From: Theodoxus fluviatilis
Lineage: Eukaryota > Mollusca > Gastropoda > Cycloneritida > Neritidae
Assembly: GCA_034096865.1 (NCBI GenBank)
Contig: JAWQFJ010028388.1
Coordinates: 27,501-55,000 of the forward strand
Direction of reading: 5' to 3'
DNA: 27,500 bases
Shown: piece after piece, positions 19,396-27,500 of the stretch
How positions within the stretch are numbered: the stretch's first letter is position 1
Layout of the letters: every line of letters starts with the position of its first letter
Program-made: the position numbers and the translations under genes
The notes under the pieces: generated by a model
The model's input: the letters and a program-made list of their open reading frames with translations, nothing else
Told to the model about the DNA's origin: nothing
Database searches by the model: none

Positions 19396-20196
19396 TTGAA
19401 CACTTTTAATGCTGCGGGAAAACCGAGGCGCTGTGCGCTGCCAACGCTCATTCATTATGCGCGCTGTCGCAGCCCCGCCGCCCCGCTGTTTGAGGCCATG
19501 CTGGGAACAATGGCGGCGTTTCCCGCCAAACGCCCCCTGGTGGCTGCGCGCTGCGTCACGTGTTGTCTGCGCACACAGCGCCGACAGCTTCCTGTTTTCC
19601 TTCCGTCGCCATCGCCGCCTCTCCGCTCCCGCCTCTCCCCGCCCGCCATCTTCGTTAGCGCCCGGACGTCCGTTGTCATGGCAACCTCCGCGCAAACATG
19701 GCTGGGCATGGTCACGTGACGACGAATTTCCCGCCATATTTGGTTGTCCAGTTGACCTGACATCCCGCGTGCGATCCAGGATGTGTTGTGCTCCCTGCAG
19801 ATGACGGTTCTTAAAGTCAAGCGGGTTCCTAAATGTATAACCGATTGTAAGAGCCGAAGCGTTCAATATGGGGTCGTTCATCTTCATTGCACATCTGTTC
19901 GACCAGTTCAGGAATTTTTCAGTCACTGCACAGGCACGAAGCGACCACTGGGTTATCAAGTTCCACAAACGGAATCGAAGTCTTTTTAGGCGTGGACTTG
20001 GCTTGAGAGGCACGCATCCAGCGGAGGGACAGCAGGAGGTGGGGCTGCAGACACGCTGGGGCGGATCGCTTGTTTTGCAGCACTGGCCACACATGCAGTG
20101 CCATTCTGGCAAGGAATGCTGCCCCAGGACATTGACTGAAAGAGCCAACAGTTGTAAGTTGCCGCATCGACTTGAAGGACATGGGACAGGGATCAA
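19156..20196 (-). CDS. Long unrecognised open frame, coding status uncertain
   Basis: The minus frame is open for 346 codons from a TTG. The first ATG lies about 35 codons in, within WHCMCGQCC, so the nominal start is not credible. The N-terminal part has a Cys-rich segment CMCGQCCKTSDPPQRVC (residues about 34-50) vaguely like a zinc site. The middle is Arg/Gly-rich where it crosses the CpG-rich block and the C-terminal part is Ser/Arg-rich. No domain is recognised with confidence. High GC lowers stop density, so chance openness is possible. Plus-strand frames of 107-131 codons overlap it. It could be a transcript first exon, a pseudogene or nothing. Confidence 0.15.
   Translation of the reverse strand: MIPVPCPSSRCGNLQLLALSVNVLGQHSLPEWHCMCGQCCKTSDPPQRVCSPTSCCPSAGCVPLKPSPRLKRLRFRLWNLITQWSLRACAVTEKFLNWSNRCAMKMNDPILNASALTIGYTFRNPLDFKNRHLQGAQHILDRTRDVRSTGQPNMAGNSSSRDHAQPCLRGGCHDNGRPGANEDGGRGEAGAERRRWRRKENRKLSALCAQTTRDAARSHQGAFGGKRRHCSQHGLKQRGGGAATARIMNERWQRTAPRFSRSIKSVQGQNAKPNICRVSSARHALTTSFTVLDPCSGSLPRLLWRSSSRDSDLLEGLKTASLPYRQKCTCTVAQRSRGGRIWTFEW
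19507..19517 (+). promoter_or_regulatory. YY1-like site
   Basis: ACAATGGCGGC fits the YY1 core ATGGCGGC. A second copy in reverse orientation, CGCCATCTT, is at 19644-19652. Confidence 0.35.
19519..19527 (+). promoter_or_regulatory. E2F site
   Basis: TTTCCCGCC is an exact E2F consensus match. The same nonamer recurs at 19727-19735, so two perfect sites lie about 208 bp apart. Confidence 0.4.
19531..19544 (-). promoter_or_regulatory. CTCF-like core motif
   Basis: CGCCCCCTGGTGGC on the plus strand reads GCCACCAGGGGGCG on the minus strand, very close to the bilaterian CTCF core CCACCAGGGGGCGC. It is a single motif, and function is inferred from sequence alone. Confidence 0.45.
19672..19685. promoter_or_regulatory. 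RFX-type X-box
   Basis: GTTGTCATGGCAAC is one mismatch from the palindromic X-box GTTGCCATGGCAAC bound by RFX factors, known regulators of cilia genes in animals. Confidence 0.4.
19711..19720. promoter_or_regulatory. Palindromic E-box
   Basis: GTCACGTGAC is the preferred palindrome for USF/TFE-type bHLH-zip proteins. A second CACGTG is at 19557-19562. Confidence 0.4.
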
Positions 20197-20540
20197 ACGT
20201 CACGGGCAAACAAGGCCACTCTGAGAGACAAGGTGACCAATGGCAGCTGCACACTACCCACTTGGTATCGCAACAGGGTGCAGGCAGTTGCTTGCTGCTG
20301 GGTTTCATTCACTGTGACGCGTTGATGGCACGATATGGAAAACAGTGGCTTGAGTCGCTACGTATGGGCAGAGTAAGGTTCCTGTGGACCTGTAGGCAGT
20401 GTCCGGTTGCCTTAGTTGCCGCAGACTGAAAACAAACGATGCTAAGGGTAGAAGATTGTTTTCTACATTATCTTGCCCCGAACACACCAAGGATTTCAAG
20501 GTTTGAAACACAGTACACGACATTAATGTTCATTCGTGCA

Positions 20541-20541
<1 letters not shown>
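19761..20541. other. Region downstream of CpG block, no gene recognised
   Basis: No recognisable protein domain on the plus strand. CTCCCTGCAG before ATGACGG (about 19791-19806) resembles a 3' splice site, and TTGTAAGT (20152-20159) a donor, so a plus-strand exon of about 350 bp is conceivable. No frame across it resembles a known protein. Confidence 0.3.

Positions 20542-20592
<51 letters not shown>
20542..20592. repeat. (TC)n microsatellite
   Basis: About 51 bp of TC with one TCTA interruption near the 3' end. Confidence 0.95.
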
Positions 20593-20699
20593 ATAGCTAT
20601 AAGTATAAACTTTGAGCAGTATGATACATCTGCGTCTATGTCATACCTGATTCTGCAGCATTGAATCTGGTTTTATATATGTATATTTATGCATTTTTA

Positions 20700-20866
20700 G
20701 TCAGCCGGTCGGTCGGTCGGTCGGCCGGTCGGTCGGTCGGTCGGTCGGTCGGTCGGTCGGTCGGTCGGTCGGGTCGGTCGGTCGGTCGGTCGGTCGGTCG
20801 GTCAGTCAGTCAGTCAGTCAGTCAGTCAGTCAGTCAGTCAGTCAGTCAGTCAGTCAGTCAGTCAGT
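20700..20866. repeat. Tetranucleotide array (GGTC)n to (AGTC)n
   Basis: About 25 GGTC units with a few variants switch abruptly at about 20802 to AGTC units, about 16 of them. This is a point-mutated unit that then expanded. The Ser/Val/Gly/Arg frame across it is an artefact. Confidence 0.95.
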
Positions 20867-20882
20867 TCATCAGTTAGTCAAT

Positions 20883-20883
<1 letters not shown>

Positions 20884-20934
<51 letters not shown>
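20884..20934. repeat. (TC)n microsatellite
   Basis: Pure TC, 51 bp, close behind the AGTC array. Confidence 0.95.
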
Positions 20935-20938
<4 letters not shown>

Positions 20939-21029
20939 TTAACGTTTGTATTAGCGAGCGTGTTTATGTGTGACAACCTGCTGCAGTGTGTATACGTGGT
21001 CTGTCTTGAGCTCTTTGTATGTGCGTGTG

Positions 21030-21136
21030 TTTGTGTGTGTCTATGTAAGTGTGCATATTTACGTGTGCGTATGTACGTGTATGAGCATGCGAATGTGTAC
21101 ATGTGTATGGTCGCGTATGTGCACGTGTGTGTGTGT

Positions 21137-21194
<58 letters not shown>

Positions 21195-21235
21195 GACAGA
21201 GACACAGAGACAGAGACTCAGAGACAGACACACAT

Positions 21236-21300
<65 letters not shown>

Positions 21301-21319
21301 AAGCGAGAGAAAGAAAGAG

Positions 21320-21396
<77 letters not shown>
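21030..21396. repeat. Compound GT/GA/CA microsatellite
   Basis: GT-rich degenerate DNA up to about 21138 is followed by GA, CAGA/CACA blocks (21181-21252), then long GA with AAAG and GCGA interruptions to 21396. The many long frames here, Arg/Glu on plus and Ser/Leu on minus, come purely from the dinucleotide. Confidence 0.95.
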
Positions 21397-21397
<1 letters not shown>

Positions 21398-21439
21398 GGG
21401 GTGGAGGGTGACGTTGGGACGGATGGCTGCAGGTTTGTG

Positions 21440-21760
21440 TAACATTTACAAACACACCTCCACACAAAGTTCAAGTGGGGCTGGGGGCCTGGGGGGGGGG
21501 GGGGGGGGGGGAGCAGGGCAGGCAGTGAGGCCCTCGCTTCCATCGCCCTGGGAGAGGGGGGAGGAGGAAGGCAGATCATGTCTACCCAGGGGGGTGGGGA
21601 TGGGGAGTCGGGGGCACACAAAGGGAGAGCGTCGCGGAGAAGAGGGAGGAGGAGGGGTGCGAGAGAGACAGGCATGTCTGCCCAGCTTGCAGACAGTGTT
21701 GCATTAGAAGAAAGAAGGATGGGTGGGGGTGAGTGTGAGGAGGGAGGATTGTCTGTCTGT
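21440..21760. repeat. Purine-rich tract with G21 run
   Basis: The plus strand is strongly G+A rich and contains 21 consecutive G at 21491-21511 and many further GGG or GGGG runs to about 21745. It is a strong G-quadruplex and triplex candidate. Frames on either strand are Gly/Arg or Pro/Ser low complexity. Confidence 0.85.
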
Positions 21761-22600
21761 CCCTACGCATGCGGACATCTTGTCGCCACACAGGTCTGGG
21801 TGGTCTTCCGAGGGAATGCGGCTAATGGTGTTTGATAGAAAACCTTCTCCACTTCCTCCACACGCCCTCCTCTCTCCAGACTCGGCACCGCCTTCCTGTC
21901 TTCAGCACGCAGACGCACACTGCACGACTGCATGCATTTTCACGTCACTCTACATGCACGTACCGAACTGCGTGCGTTCGCTCATGAGAATTTTCATTAA
22001 TTTTCATGCAATATCCGCATACCCGCATTTGCACTGCGCACGCACGGTTCTCTGGCTAGAGATGCGTCTCCTGCACGTATCATCGGCTCATCGCCACATC
22101 CAAAGGTGTACACATGCTCGCACGCACGCACATACACACATATGCATACACAAACACATACACACTTACATACATGCGCATACATTTGCATACACACATG
22201 CGCCCCCGCGCGTGGAAGTACCTGCACGCACACTATCAATTAAGGCAAATGATGCACAGCAGAGAACAAGAATATTTATCGCCACTGATTACAGCGTCCC
22301 TGATCAGGAGGACTTGCCGTACATTCCACTTGTAGATAACGCTCCCACCACATTTAGAAGACCCTTGAAACTTAACGGTTGCAATGCCGATGAACGAAAG
22401 AATGAAGAAATAAATGAATGAAGAGATGGATGATAATGAATGGATGAATGTGAAGCATGGTGCTGTGTGGCTGGAGTGTGGCATGGCTCGAACAGGCAGG
22501 GAGTGTAGAGACGGTGTACTTGTCTCTCTCCCTTCACTCCCTCCAAGGAATCAGCAGACAAGAAGACGTGGCATCACATTTCTCCGTCTTTATTCATGAT
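21761..22600. other. Non-coding stretch with degenerate CA/CATA repeat
   Basis: No gene recognised. 22095-22203 is a degenerate CACA/CATA/CGCA repeat, and 22385-22450 a degenerate GAAT/GATG repeat. The 232-codon plus frame at 21723-22421 crosses the CA repeat and has no domain. Confidence 0.5.
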
Positions 22601-23340
22601 AACAGACAGCGCAGTACATGGCTACTGCCTGCTGGGATGACCTCCTTGGCCTCTGTGGCCTCCGTCCTGCTCTGGCTTTAATAGCCTCTGCGCGGACTTC
22701 CGCGAGAGCAGACGGAATTTCTAACTTAAAGCTGGGACCTGTGGTTCCCAGTGAAGGCAAAATTGTGCTGACATAACAGGTTCTAACAACTGTTTGAGTC
22801 TTAAATCAACAGTCCCATATGACAAACTTCACTCCATTGGAAAGTGTGTTAGTCAAAGTACATTCTGCGCCAATGAATGAATTCCAAAAGTGATTCGTGT
22901 ATAAATGAATGGCCAGTGAAATATTTACGGCGCCAATTAAATCAGGTACTTATTCATCGTTTTCTTTTAATATTACCGTTTACAACTCATGGAGTGCAGG
23001 TTGCCATATATGAGATGATTGATAAGGATAAACACTAGGTTTATATTCAATATTACAGACAGTACATGGTACATTAGATGAATAAACTGTAAAATTCGAT
23101 GTGCTCTCAAGCACCGCAATAGAAGTCGAAGACAGAGATAGTGCCAGATGAGAGAGTGAGTCTGCGTGAACAACATATATCTCTAAGGCAGCAACAGAGT
23201 GTGAGAGAAACACGCCTTCTCACGTATCTCTGCAGTTACAATCCACGCACACAAGGATGGGAACAGATAAGAAATAGTGCGTTGAACTCCAGATATTTGG
23301 ACAGGTCTCTATATCCTATTCTCACCTTCCTACAAATGGA
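22601..23340. other. Non-coding stretch, no gene recognised
   Basis: Only short frames with no recognisable motif; moderately AT-rich. Nothing else seen. Confidence 0.5.
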
Positions 23341-23368
23341 TGAATGACTGAATAAACGAACGAATGAA

Positions 23369-23507
23369 TTGTAACCAAGAGGAAATCCCTCCCTACTGAA
23401 TTATATTTGCTCTCATTTTTTACATTTTCTTTCATCTTTGATGGAAATAAGAGTATAAAATGAGAGCAAATATAATTCAGTAGGGAGGGATTTCCTCTTG
23501 GTTACAA
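23369..23507. repeat. 139-bp palindrome with perfect 51-bp arms (MITE-like)
   Basis: 23369-23419 is the exact reverse complement of 23457-23507. The ends are TTGTAACC...GGTTACAA. The 37-bp centre is itself partly self-complementary (TTTCATC...GATGGAAA), so nearly the whole 139 bp can fold as one hairpin. It is embedded in GAAT repeats: AATGAAT abuts both ends if the element begins at TGTAACC, which would fit a target duplication but could be the repeat itself. It is either a foldback MITE or a palindrome made by replication error. Confidence 0.85.
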
Positions 23508-23838
23508 ATGAATACATGAATTGATGAATGGATGAATAATGACTGATTGAATTGATGAATGGATGGATGAATAATGACTGAATGAATTGATGAATGGATG
23601 GATGAATAATATTTGAATGAATGATGCATGAACAAACGCATGAATGAATGCATGAATTGATGGATGGATGGATGAATAATACATAAATGAATGAACAATT
23701 GAATGAACGAACGAACAAACAAACGAACAAACGAATGAATAAATGAACGAACGAGTGGACGAATGAATAATGGATGATGAATGAATGAATGAATGAATAA
23801 ATGAATGAATGAATGAATGAATGAATGAATGAATGAAT
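23508..23838. repeat. (GAAT)n/(GATG)n tetranucleotide array
   Basis: Degenerate mix of GAAT, GATG, GAAC and AATA words over about 330 bp, ending in a purer GAAT run (about 23772-23838). Minus-strand frames rich in Ile/His/Ser/Phe are artefacts. Confidence 0.9.
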
Positions 23839-23975
23839 ATACGTTTTCTACCTTTAAACCTTTCAATTTAATTTAAGAGGTACTTTGAGTGAGAGCAAAC
23901 AAAGTTACGAATCGCGTGTGGAGACGGAGGGTTATCCTCGACATCAGCCCGCAGGAGGTCATATGCCGACAAAGG

Positions 23976-24430
23976 AGACAGCTCAGCCATGGCGCATTGG
24001 ATATGTGGACCTCTGTCCCACGACTTCACATCACGTGGGTCCATTCCGGTGACGCGTCGATGGAGAGGTGACGACACAAGGCTCTGTGGTCGAGTGTGGA
24101 GCCGGCTGACCTGCATTCGCTTTCGGCTGGCGGGTGCTGCGTTCGAGCCTTCATGGATCCCAGAATTTGATCCTTCAGCAAGGGGCTTGACTCACATTCC
24201 CTTTGCCCACCCAGGAGTAAAACTGGATATCTGTGTGGCGAGGGCTGAACTGGGGACAACATTTTTTAAAGCTAACCTCCTCACATTCATCCGCAACCTG
24301 AATGCATGTTCCCCAGGTAGTCGAAATTGTGTTGAAGTGATACAGAAAGTAGCCCTATGACCAGGGGCTAGTAGTGTGTGGTTTCAGCGCCCGGCACTGG
24401 GTGGAAAGTCGCGATATAAGTTTATTGTCT
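23976..24430 (+). mobile_element. SINE-like region with two tRNA-like heads
   Basis: First head: an A-box-like TGGCGCATTGG (23990-24000) and a B-box-like GGGTCCATTCC (24037-24047) at tRNA spacing. Second head: GCTCTGTGGTCGAGTG (from 24081) and GTTCGAGCC (24141-24149), resembling a class II (Leu/Ser) tRNA. The tail at 24376-24430 (AGCGCCCGG, then GCGATATAAG, then TTTATT) resembles the GCGCTATATAA tails of invertebrate SINEs. Ends are uncertain and no target duplication was found. It may be one dimeric SINE or two diverged ones. Confidence 0.4.
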
Positions 24431-24432
24431 TA

Positions 24433-24627
24433 CCATTGTCGCAGATGTGCTTGGATCACTGTGGATGATGACGCAGAGAACTTGTCCCGCTTTAGGTGAT
24501 ATTCAGGTAAGCCCGGATCATGATTCAATTTCCTGATGATGATGTCTTCATCCATTCTGTCAACATTACACACTATGCGAACACAGGTGCAGAAAGGTAA
24601 AAATAGGTCTCCACATAATGCATGTAC
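24433..24627 (-). CDS. Candidate exon or coding relic, unrecognised
   Basis: A minus frame is open for 65 codons from after a TAA to a TAA at 24432-24430. From the first ATG (24555) it has 41 codons containing NHDPGLPEYHLKRDKF and STVIQAHLRQW. The amino-acid mix is balanced, unlike the repeat-derived frames nearby. A GTAAGA donor overlaps the end (24433-24428), and an acceptor-like GTTGACAG lies just before the ATG, so a spliced exon is possible. I recognise no family. It may also be a fragment of a retroelement, since a SINE-like tail is adjacent. Confidence 0.25.
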
Positions 24628-24837
24628 TTACAATACACATAATTAAAGTTCTGAGTGGGGTTGCCTCCCTGGAATGCCTAATTGTCTGTAAATTACTTCC
24701 CCTGATTTCTCGGTGGGATGCAGACTAATATCGACTGCTTACATTTCGGTCAAGGCTATGCACCTACATGTGTATGTAGGCACAGCACTCTTAGTGAGTG
24801 GCTGAGCATGTCAGTCTATGCAGTGAAAGAATGTGTA

Positions 24838-25440
24838 TGGCCGTACAGTGTGAGTGTGTCTGTCAGTACACTATATGTCCGTCTGTACAGTGTATGTCTG
24901 TACAACGTCTTTCTGTCTGTAAAGTGTGAGTTTGACTGTCAGTACACTGTATGTCCGTCTGTACAGTGTATGTCTGTACAGTGTATGTCTGTACAACGTC
25001 TTTCTGTCTGTAAAGTGTGAGTTTGACTGTCAGTACACTGTATGTCTGAACAGCTTGAGAATGTCTGTCTGTACACTGAGATGATGTCTTTCTCTACAGT
25101 GTGAGTTTGTCAGTCTGTACAGTGTATATCTCTCTGTACATTGTATGTCTGTCTGTACAATGAGAGAAAGTATGTTTGCACAGTGTGCGTATGTACGTAT
25201 AGAGTGAGAATCTATGTCTGTACATTGTGAATATGTCTGTGCAGTGTAAGAATGTCTGTCTGAAGGGTGTCTGTCTCTCTGTACATTGTCTACCTGTACA
25301 GTGTCTATCTTTTCAGTGTATGCCTGTCTGTGTACAGTGTGAACACGTTTATCTGCAGTCTATGTCTGCACAATCCGAGTATGTCTGTTTACACCGTATC
25401 AGTGTGTCTGCCTGCACAGTCTGGTAATGGAGTGTGAGTA
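24838..25440. repeat. Degenerate minisatellite, TGTCTGTACAGTGTATG type
   Basis: Units of roughly 17-25 bp built on GTCTGTACAGTGT with ATG/GAG spacers. A 66-bp block at 24890-24955 is identical to 24981-25046, giving an exact 91-bp-offset duplication. Degeneracy increases to the right. The Cys/Val/Ser-rich frames come from the repeat. Confidence 0.85.
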
Positions 25441-25920
25441 TATCTGTCTAAGGCGTCTGTTCACTTAAACAGTGAAAGCACATCTTACCACGCCGTGTGA
25501 GTGCGTCCGTTCATACAGATTCCCCGTTGCTCTGTTCACACACACAGCCTGAGCGGCGCTGCTTGCACAGACTGCCCGAGCAGCAGTTTCCCAGCCCCGT
25601 GCAATGCGTGCAGCGCGTGGCGGGCTGGACACACGTGGCGGACGGCGGGGGAGGTAGCGTCTGGGTGACGGCAGCCCTGAGGATTAGCAAGACAGCGCCA
25701 ACGGCCGATTTAGCCTGGCTCCCACCCCAGGGTCACCATTCTTGCCTCCCCTCTCTCTCCCCGTCCTCTGTCGTGCTATTTCGTGCGTCCCATCCTCACC
25801 GTGTTAGCCAGTTTGCACATCGCCGCCGCGGAGAAAAGACAAGTTTGTCTGCGAATGTCTTTTTCGTTCTGTTCGTGTTTTCGCGCTTGTAAGGCATTTT
25901 TACGATGAATATAAATATGG
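25441..25920. other. GC-richer non-coding stretch
   Basis: CpG is moderately frequent between 25550 and 25640. The 131-codon plus frame (25497-25892) shows no domain. An isolated promoter or exon cannot be excluded but is not supported. Confidence 0.4.
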
Positions 25921-25967
<47 letters not shown>

Positions 25968-25989
25968 AGAGAGCGCGAGAGAGCGAGAG

Positions 25990-26063
<74 letters not shown>

Positions 26064-26249
26064 GGACGGACGGACGGACGGACGTATGGATGGACGGGCG
26101 GAGAGACAGAGGGAGAGACGGGCGGAGGGACGGAGGAAGAGACGGGCGGACGGACGGACGGACGGACGGACGGACGGACGGAAGGACGGACATATAGAGA
26201 GACACACACACAGACAGAAAGACACACACACACACACACACACACACAA
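25921..26249. repeat. Compound microsatellite (GA)n-(CGGA)n-(CA)n
   Basis: GA with GCGA interruptions (25921-26062), CGGA units with GGGAGA and TATGGA variants (26062-26190), then CA (26201-26248). The long frames on both strands are artefacts. Confidence 0.95.
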
Positions 26250-27060
26250 GGCACCCCTCCCCCTCTCACTCAGAGACATACACACACATGCTGATGGAAC
26301 GATTGACTGACCGATTGATCATATTGACCCAGTGACAACGTGAACAGAAAAACAGACCCAAGATCACCAGGGAACAAAGAAAGGCAGATGTTGTGAAGAA
26401 GTGATAAGCAAGACGACATACAGCATACAGAACGCGTTTCTGTATTGTTTTCACTAATGTCACTAACTTGGACAAAAATTGCCGTCAATACAGCTTGCTC
26501 CATTAACTGTCAGTTCGACCTCCCAAGGGTGCAAAGATTTCCTAGTTGCTGTCTAACAGAAGCGAAATTGTTCTCTCTGTTGCCCACCCTTTGTTTGTCT
26601 CAAAGACCTATGGTCTTGTTGGAGATTGTCATACATTAACACTTTCCCATGAGTCTAGCGTCCACAGACTGAAATTATGAACATATCACTAAGCATTTGG
26701 TCACTATATCTTTGACCAGTGTTCTTACGAACGGGCCTCCAAACCAATGCACACAATCTGCAGCCGGACATGCCAACAGCATCCGCATCTGTTTCTGAGC
26801 ATCGCACTTTATTTGCAAACCACGGACATCCGGGCAAGCAAATCGCGAGGCGCCGACATGTACGTCGACGCATGTCACCTACAGGCGCGGGCAGTCGTAT
26901 CTGCAAATTCACTCTCGTGCCAGAAAGGTTAAGGGGACTCGAGACGCTCATCGGGTCAGGGTGCACGACATGGAGGAAGGAGACAGGACTCCAGACCAGG
27001 ACGGATTCCACCTCGCCCTGCCTGCACTGCACGCTGCTCACGCTCCTCTCTCCAACCCTG
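26250..27060. other. Non-coding stretch, no gene recognised
   Basis: Overlapping frames of 119 codons (plus, 26719-27078) and 128 codons (minus, 26655-27041) have no recognisable domain. The plus frame stops just before a possible reverse-transcriptase relic, so part of this could be decayed LINE sequence. Confidence 0.35.
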
Positions 27061-27061
27061 T

Positions 27062-27172
27062 CGGCATCGTGCCACTGACGTCATCCAGTCTGTAGGGCGT
27101 ATCTATGCTGATGACGTGTGGATGACGTCTACGTCAGGGGAGGACACCACGGCTGTCTTGAGACGTTCTCGC
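27062..27172 (+). pseudogene. Possible reverse-transcriptase relic with YADD
   Basis: In the frame ending at TAA 27173-27175 the sequence reads DVIQSVGRIYADDVWMTSTS and then a Glu/Asp-rich stretch before the stop. The IYADDVWM context, with Asp-Asp at 27110-27115, looks like motif C of a LINE RT. No flanking RT motifs are evident, so chance is a real alternative. Confidence 0.3.
27076..27136. promoter_or_regulatory. Cluster of CRE/ATF-type words
   Basis: TGACGTCA at 27076-27083, followed by TGACGTGT, TGACGTCT and ACGTCA within 60 bp. The density is notable, but the words overlap the possible RT relic and may be coincidental. An NRF1-like CACGCATGCGCA is at 27242-27253. Confidence 0.25.
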
Positions 27173-27500
27173 TAAGACGTTGGCTTGTCCGCCCCTGACT
27201 GCCGGAGTGCACCTTGGGATATGTACACATGCTTCGCCGCTCACGCATGCGCAATGGGCCGCACACATGGCCAAGGAAGAAGGAGAAAAAAAGCAACACC
27301 TTCACTTATTCTCAAGCTTTCTCTGATGTTGGGATCGCCATGATGAATGGTGCCAGCACAGAATTAACGGTTTCCCTTCACGAATGGTGCCGTGACCGAA
27401 GAGGGGCGTGTGGAAGTCTTCTGGCAGAGATGAAGACCAGCGGCTCGTGCCGTCTTTGTCTCGAAATATTTGTGTCGTCGGAAGGGTGCAGAGACGCTCA
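27173..27500. other. Right end, nothing further recognised
   Basis: No open frame, repeat or RNA gene is recognised apart from the NRF1-like word at 27242-27253. Confidence 0.4.

Larger units (their letters stand above)
19396..19760. promoter_or_regulatory. CpG-dense candidate promoter/insulator region
   Basis: I count 31 CpGs between 19441 and 19680, far above the surrounding DNA. There is no TATA box. Motifs cluster: ATGCTGGGAA (about 19498-19507, part of a ZNF143-like site), ATGGCGGC (YY1-like), TTTCCCGCC twice (E2F), CACGTG twice, an RFX-like palindrome and a CTCF-like core. This combination is typical of TATA-less promoters of housekeeping or cell-cycle genes. Direction is not settled. 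A GTAAGT at 20154-20159 on the plus strand could be the donor of a non-coding first exon. Confidence 0.55.

Noticed and set aside
20878..21707. Frames of 160-265 codons on both strands
   Set aside because: Translate GA/TC and GT repeats and the G-rich tract, with no unique domain.
23413..23866. Ile/His/Ser/Phe-rich minus frames
   Set aside because: Translate the GAAT/GATG array.
25776..26294. Long Ser-Leu/Arg-Glu/Arg-Pro frames
   Set aside because: Translate the GA/CGGA/CA compound microsatellite.
26655..27078. Overlapping 119- and 128-codon frames on opposite strands
   Set aside because: No domain, splice or codon evidence favours either strand.

Overview
This window looks like a gene-poor, repeat-dense piece of an animal nuclear genome, most likely a marine invertebrate and plausibly a mollusc. 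The reasons are long dinucleotide and tetranucleotide microsatellites every few kilobases, two non-LTR retrotransposons (LINEs), tRNA-derived SINE-like modules, a non-autonomous inverted-repeat DNA element, several minisatellites, and no bacterial-style operons. The taxon is inference; no gene here fixes it.

Layout: 1-5127 holds no recognisable gene. It carries a small CpG-rich patch with E2F-like and E-box motifs (540-690), microsatellites, and a 545-bp minisatellite of 10-bp units kept in strict register (2986-3530). 5154-8016 is a 5'-truncated LINE whose reverse transcriptase frame (5184-7916) is completely open and is the clearest coding sequence in the window. 8017-9076 is a chain of (TC)n tracts and two related LINE-type 3' tails that share a 30-bp terminal block with AATAAA. 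9077-11493 is a second, decayed LINE of CR1/L2-like type (endonuclease plus RT, with several stops and frameshifts). Its 3' part is cut off by a 2.6-kb element (11494-14105) with 76-bp terminal inverted repeats, 140-bp subterminal inverted repeats, internal duplications and no transposase.

14262-18541 holds a compound microsatellite, a tandemly duplicated tRNA-like SINE module containing CRE palindromes, a 1.85-kb minisatellite of 20-bp units with higher-order duplications, and a 59-bp tandem duplication. 19396-19760 is the best host regulatory candidate: 31 CpGs in 240 bp, with a cluster of E2F, YY1, E-box, RFX-like and CTCF-like motifs. I could not identify the gene it serves; a long unrecognised minus-strand frame (19156-20196) crosses it.

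20542-27500 has more microsatellites, a G21 run, a 139-bp palindrome with perfect 51-bp arms inserted in a (GAAT)n array, a second tRNA-like SINE region, a short minus-strand candidate exon (24433-24627), a 22-bp-type minisatellite and a possible RT relic with a YADD motif near 27.1 kb. The only 'system' visible is transposon biology: LINEs, SINE-like modules and an inverted-repeat element nested in and next to one another and to simple repeats.
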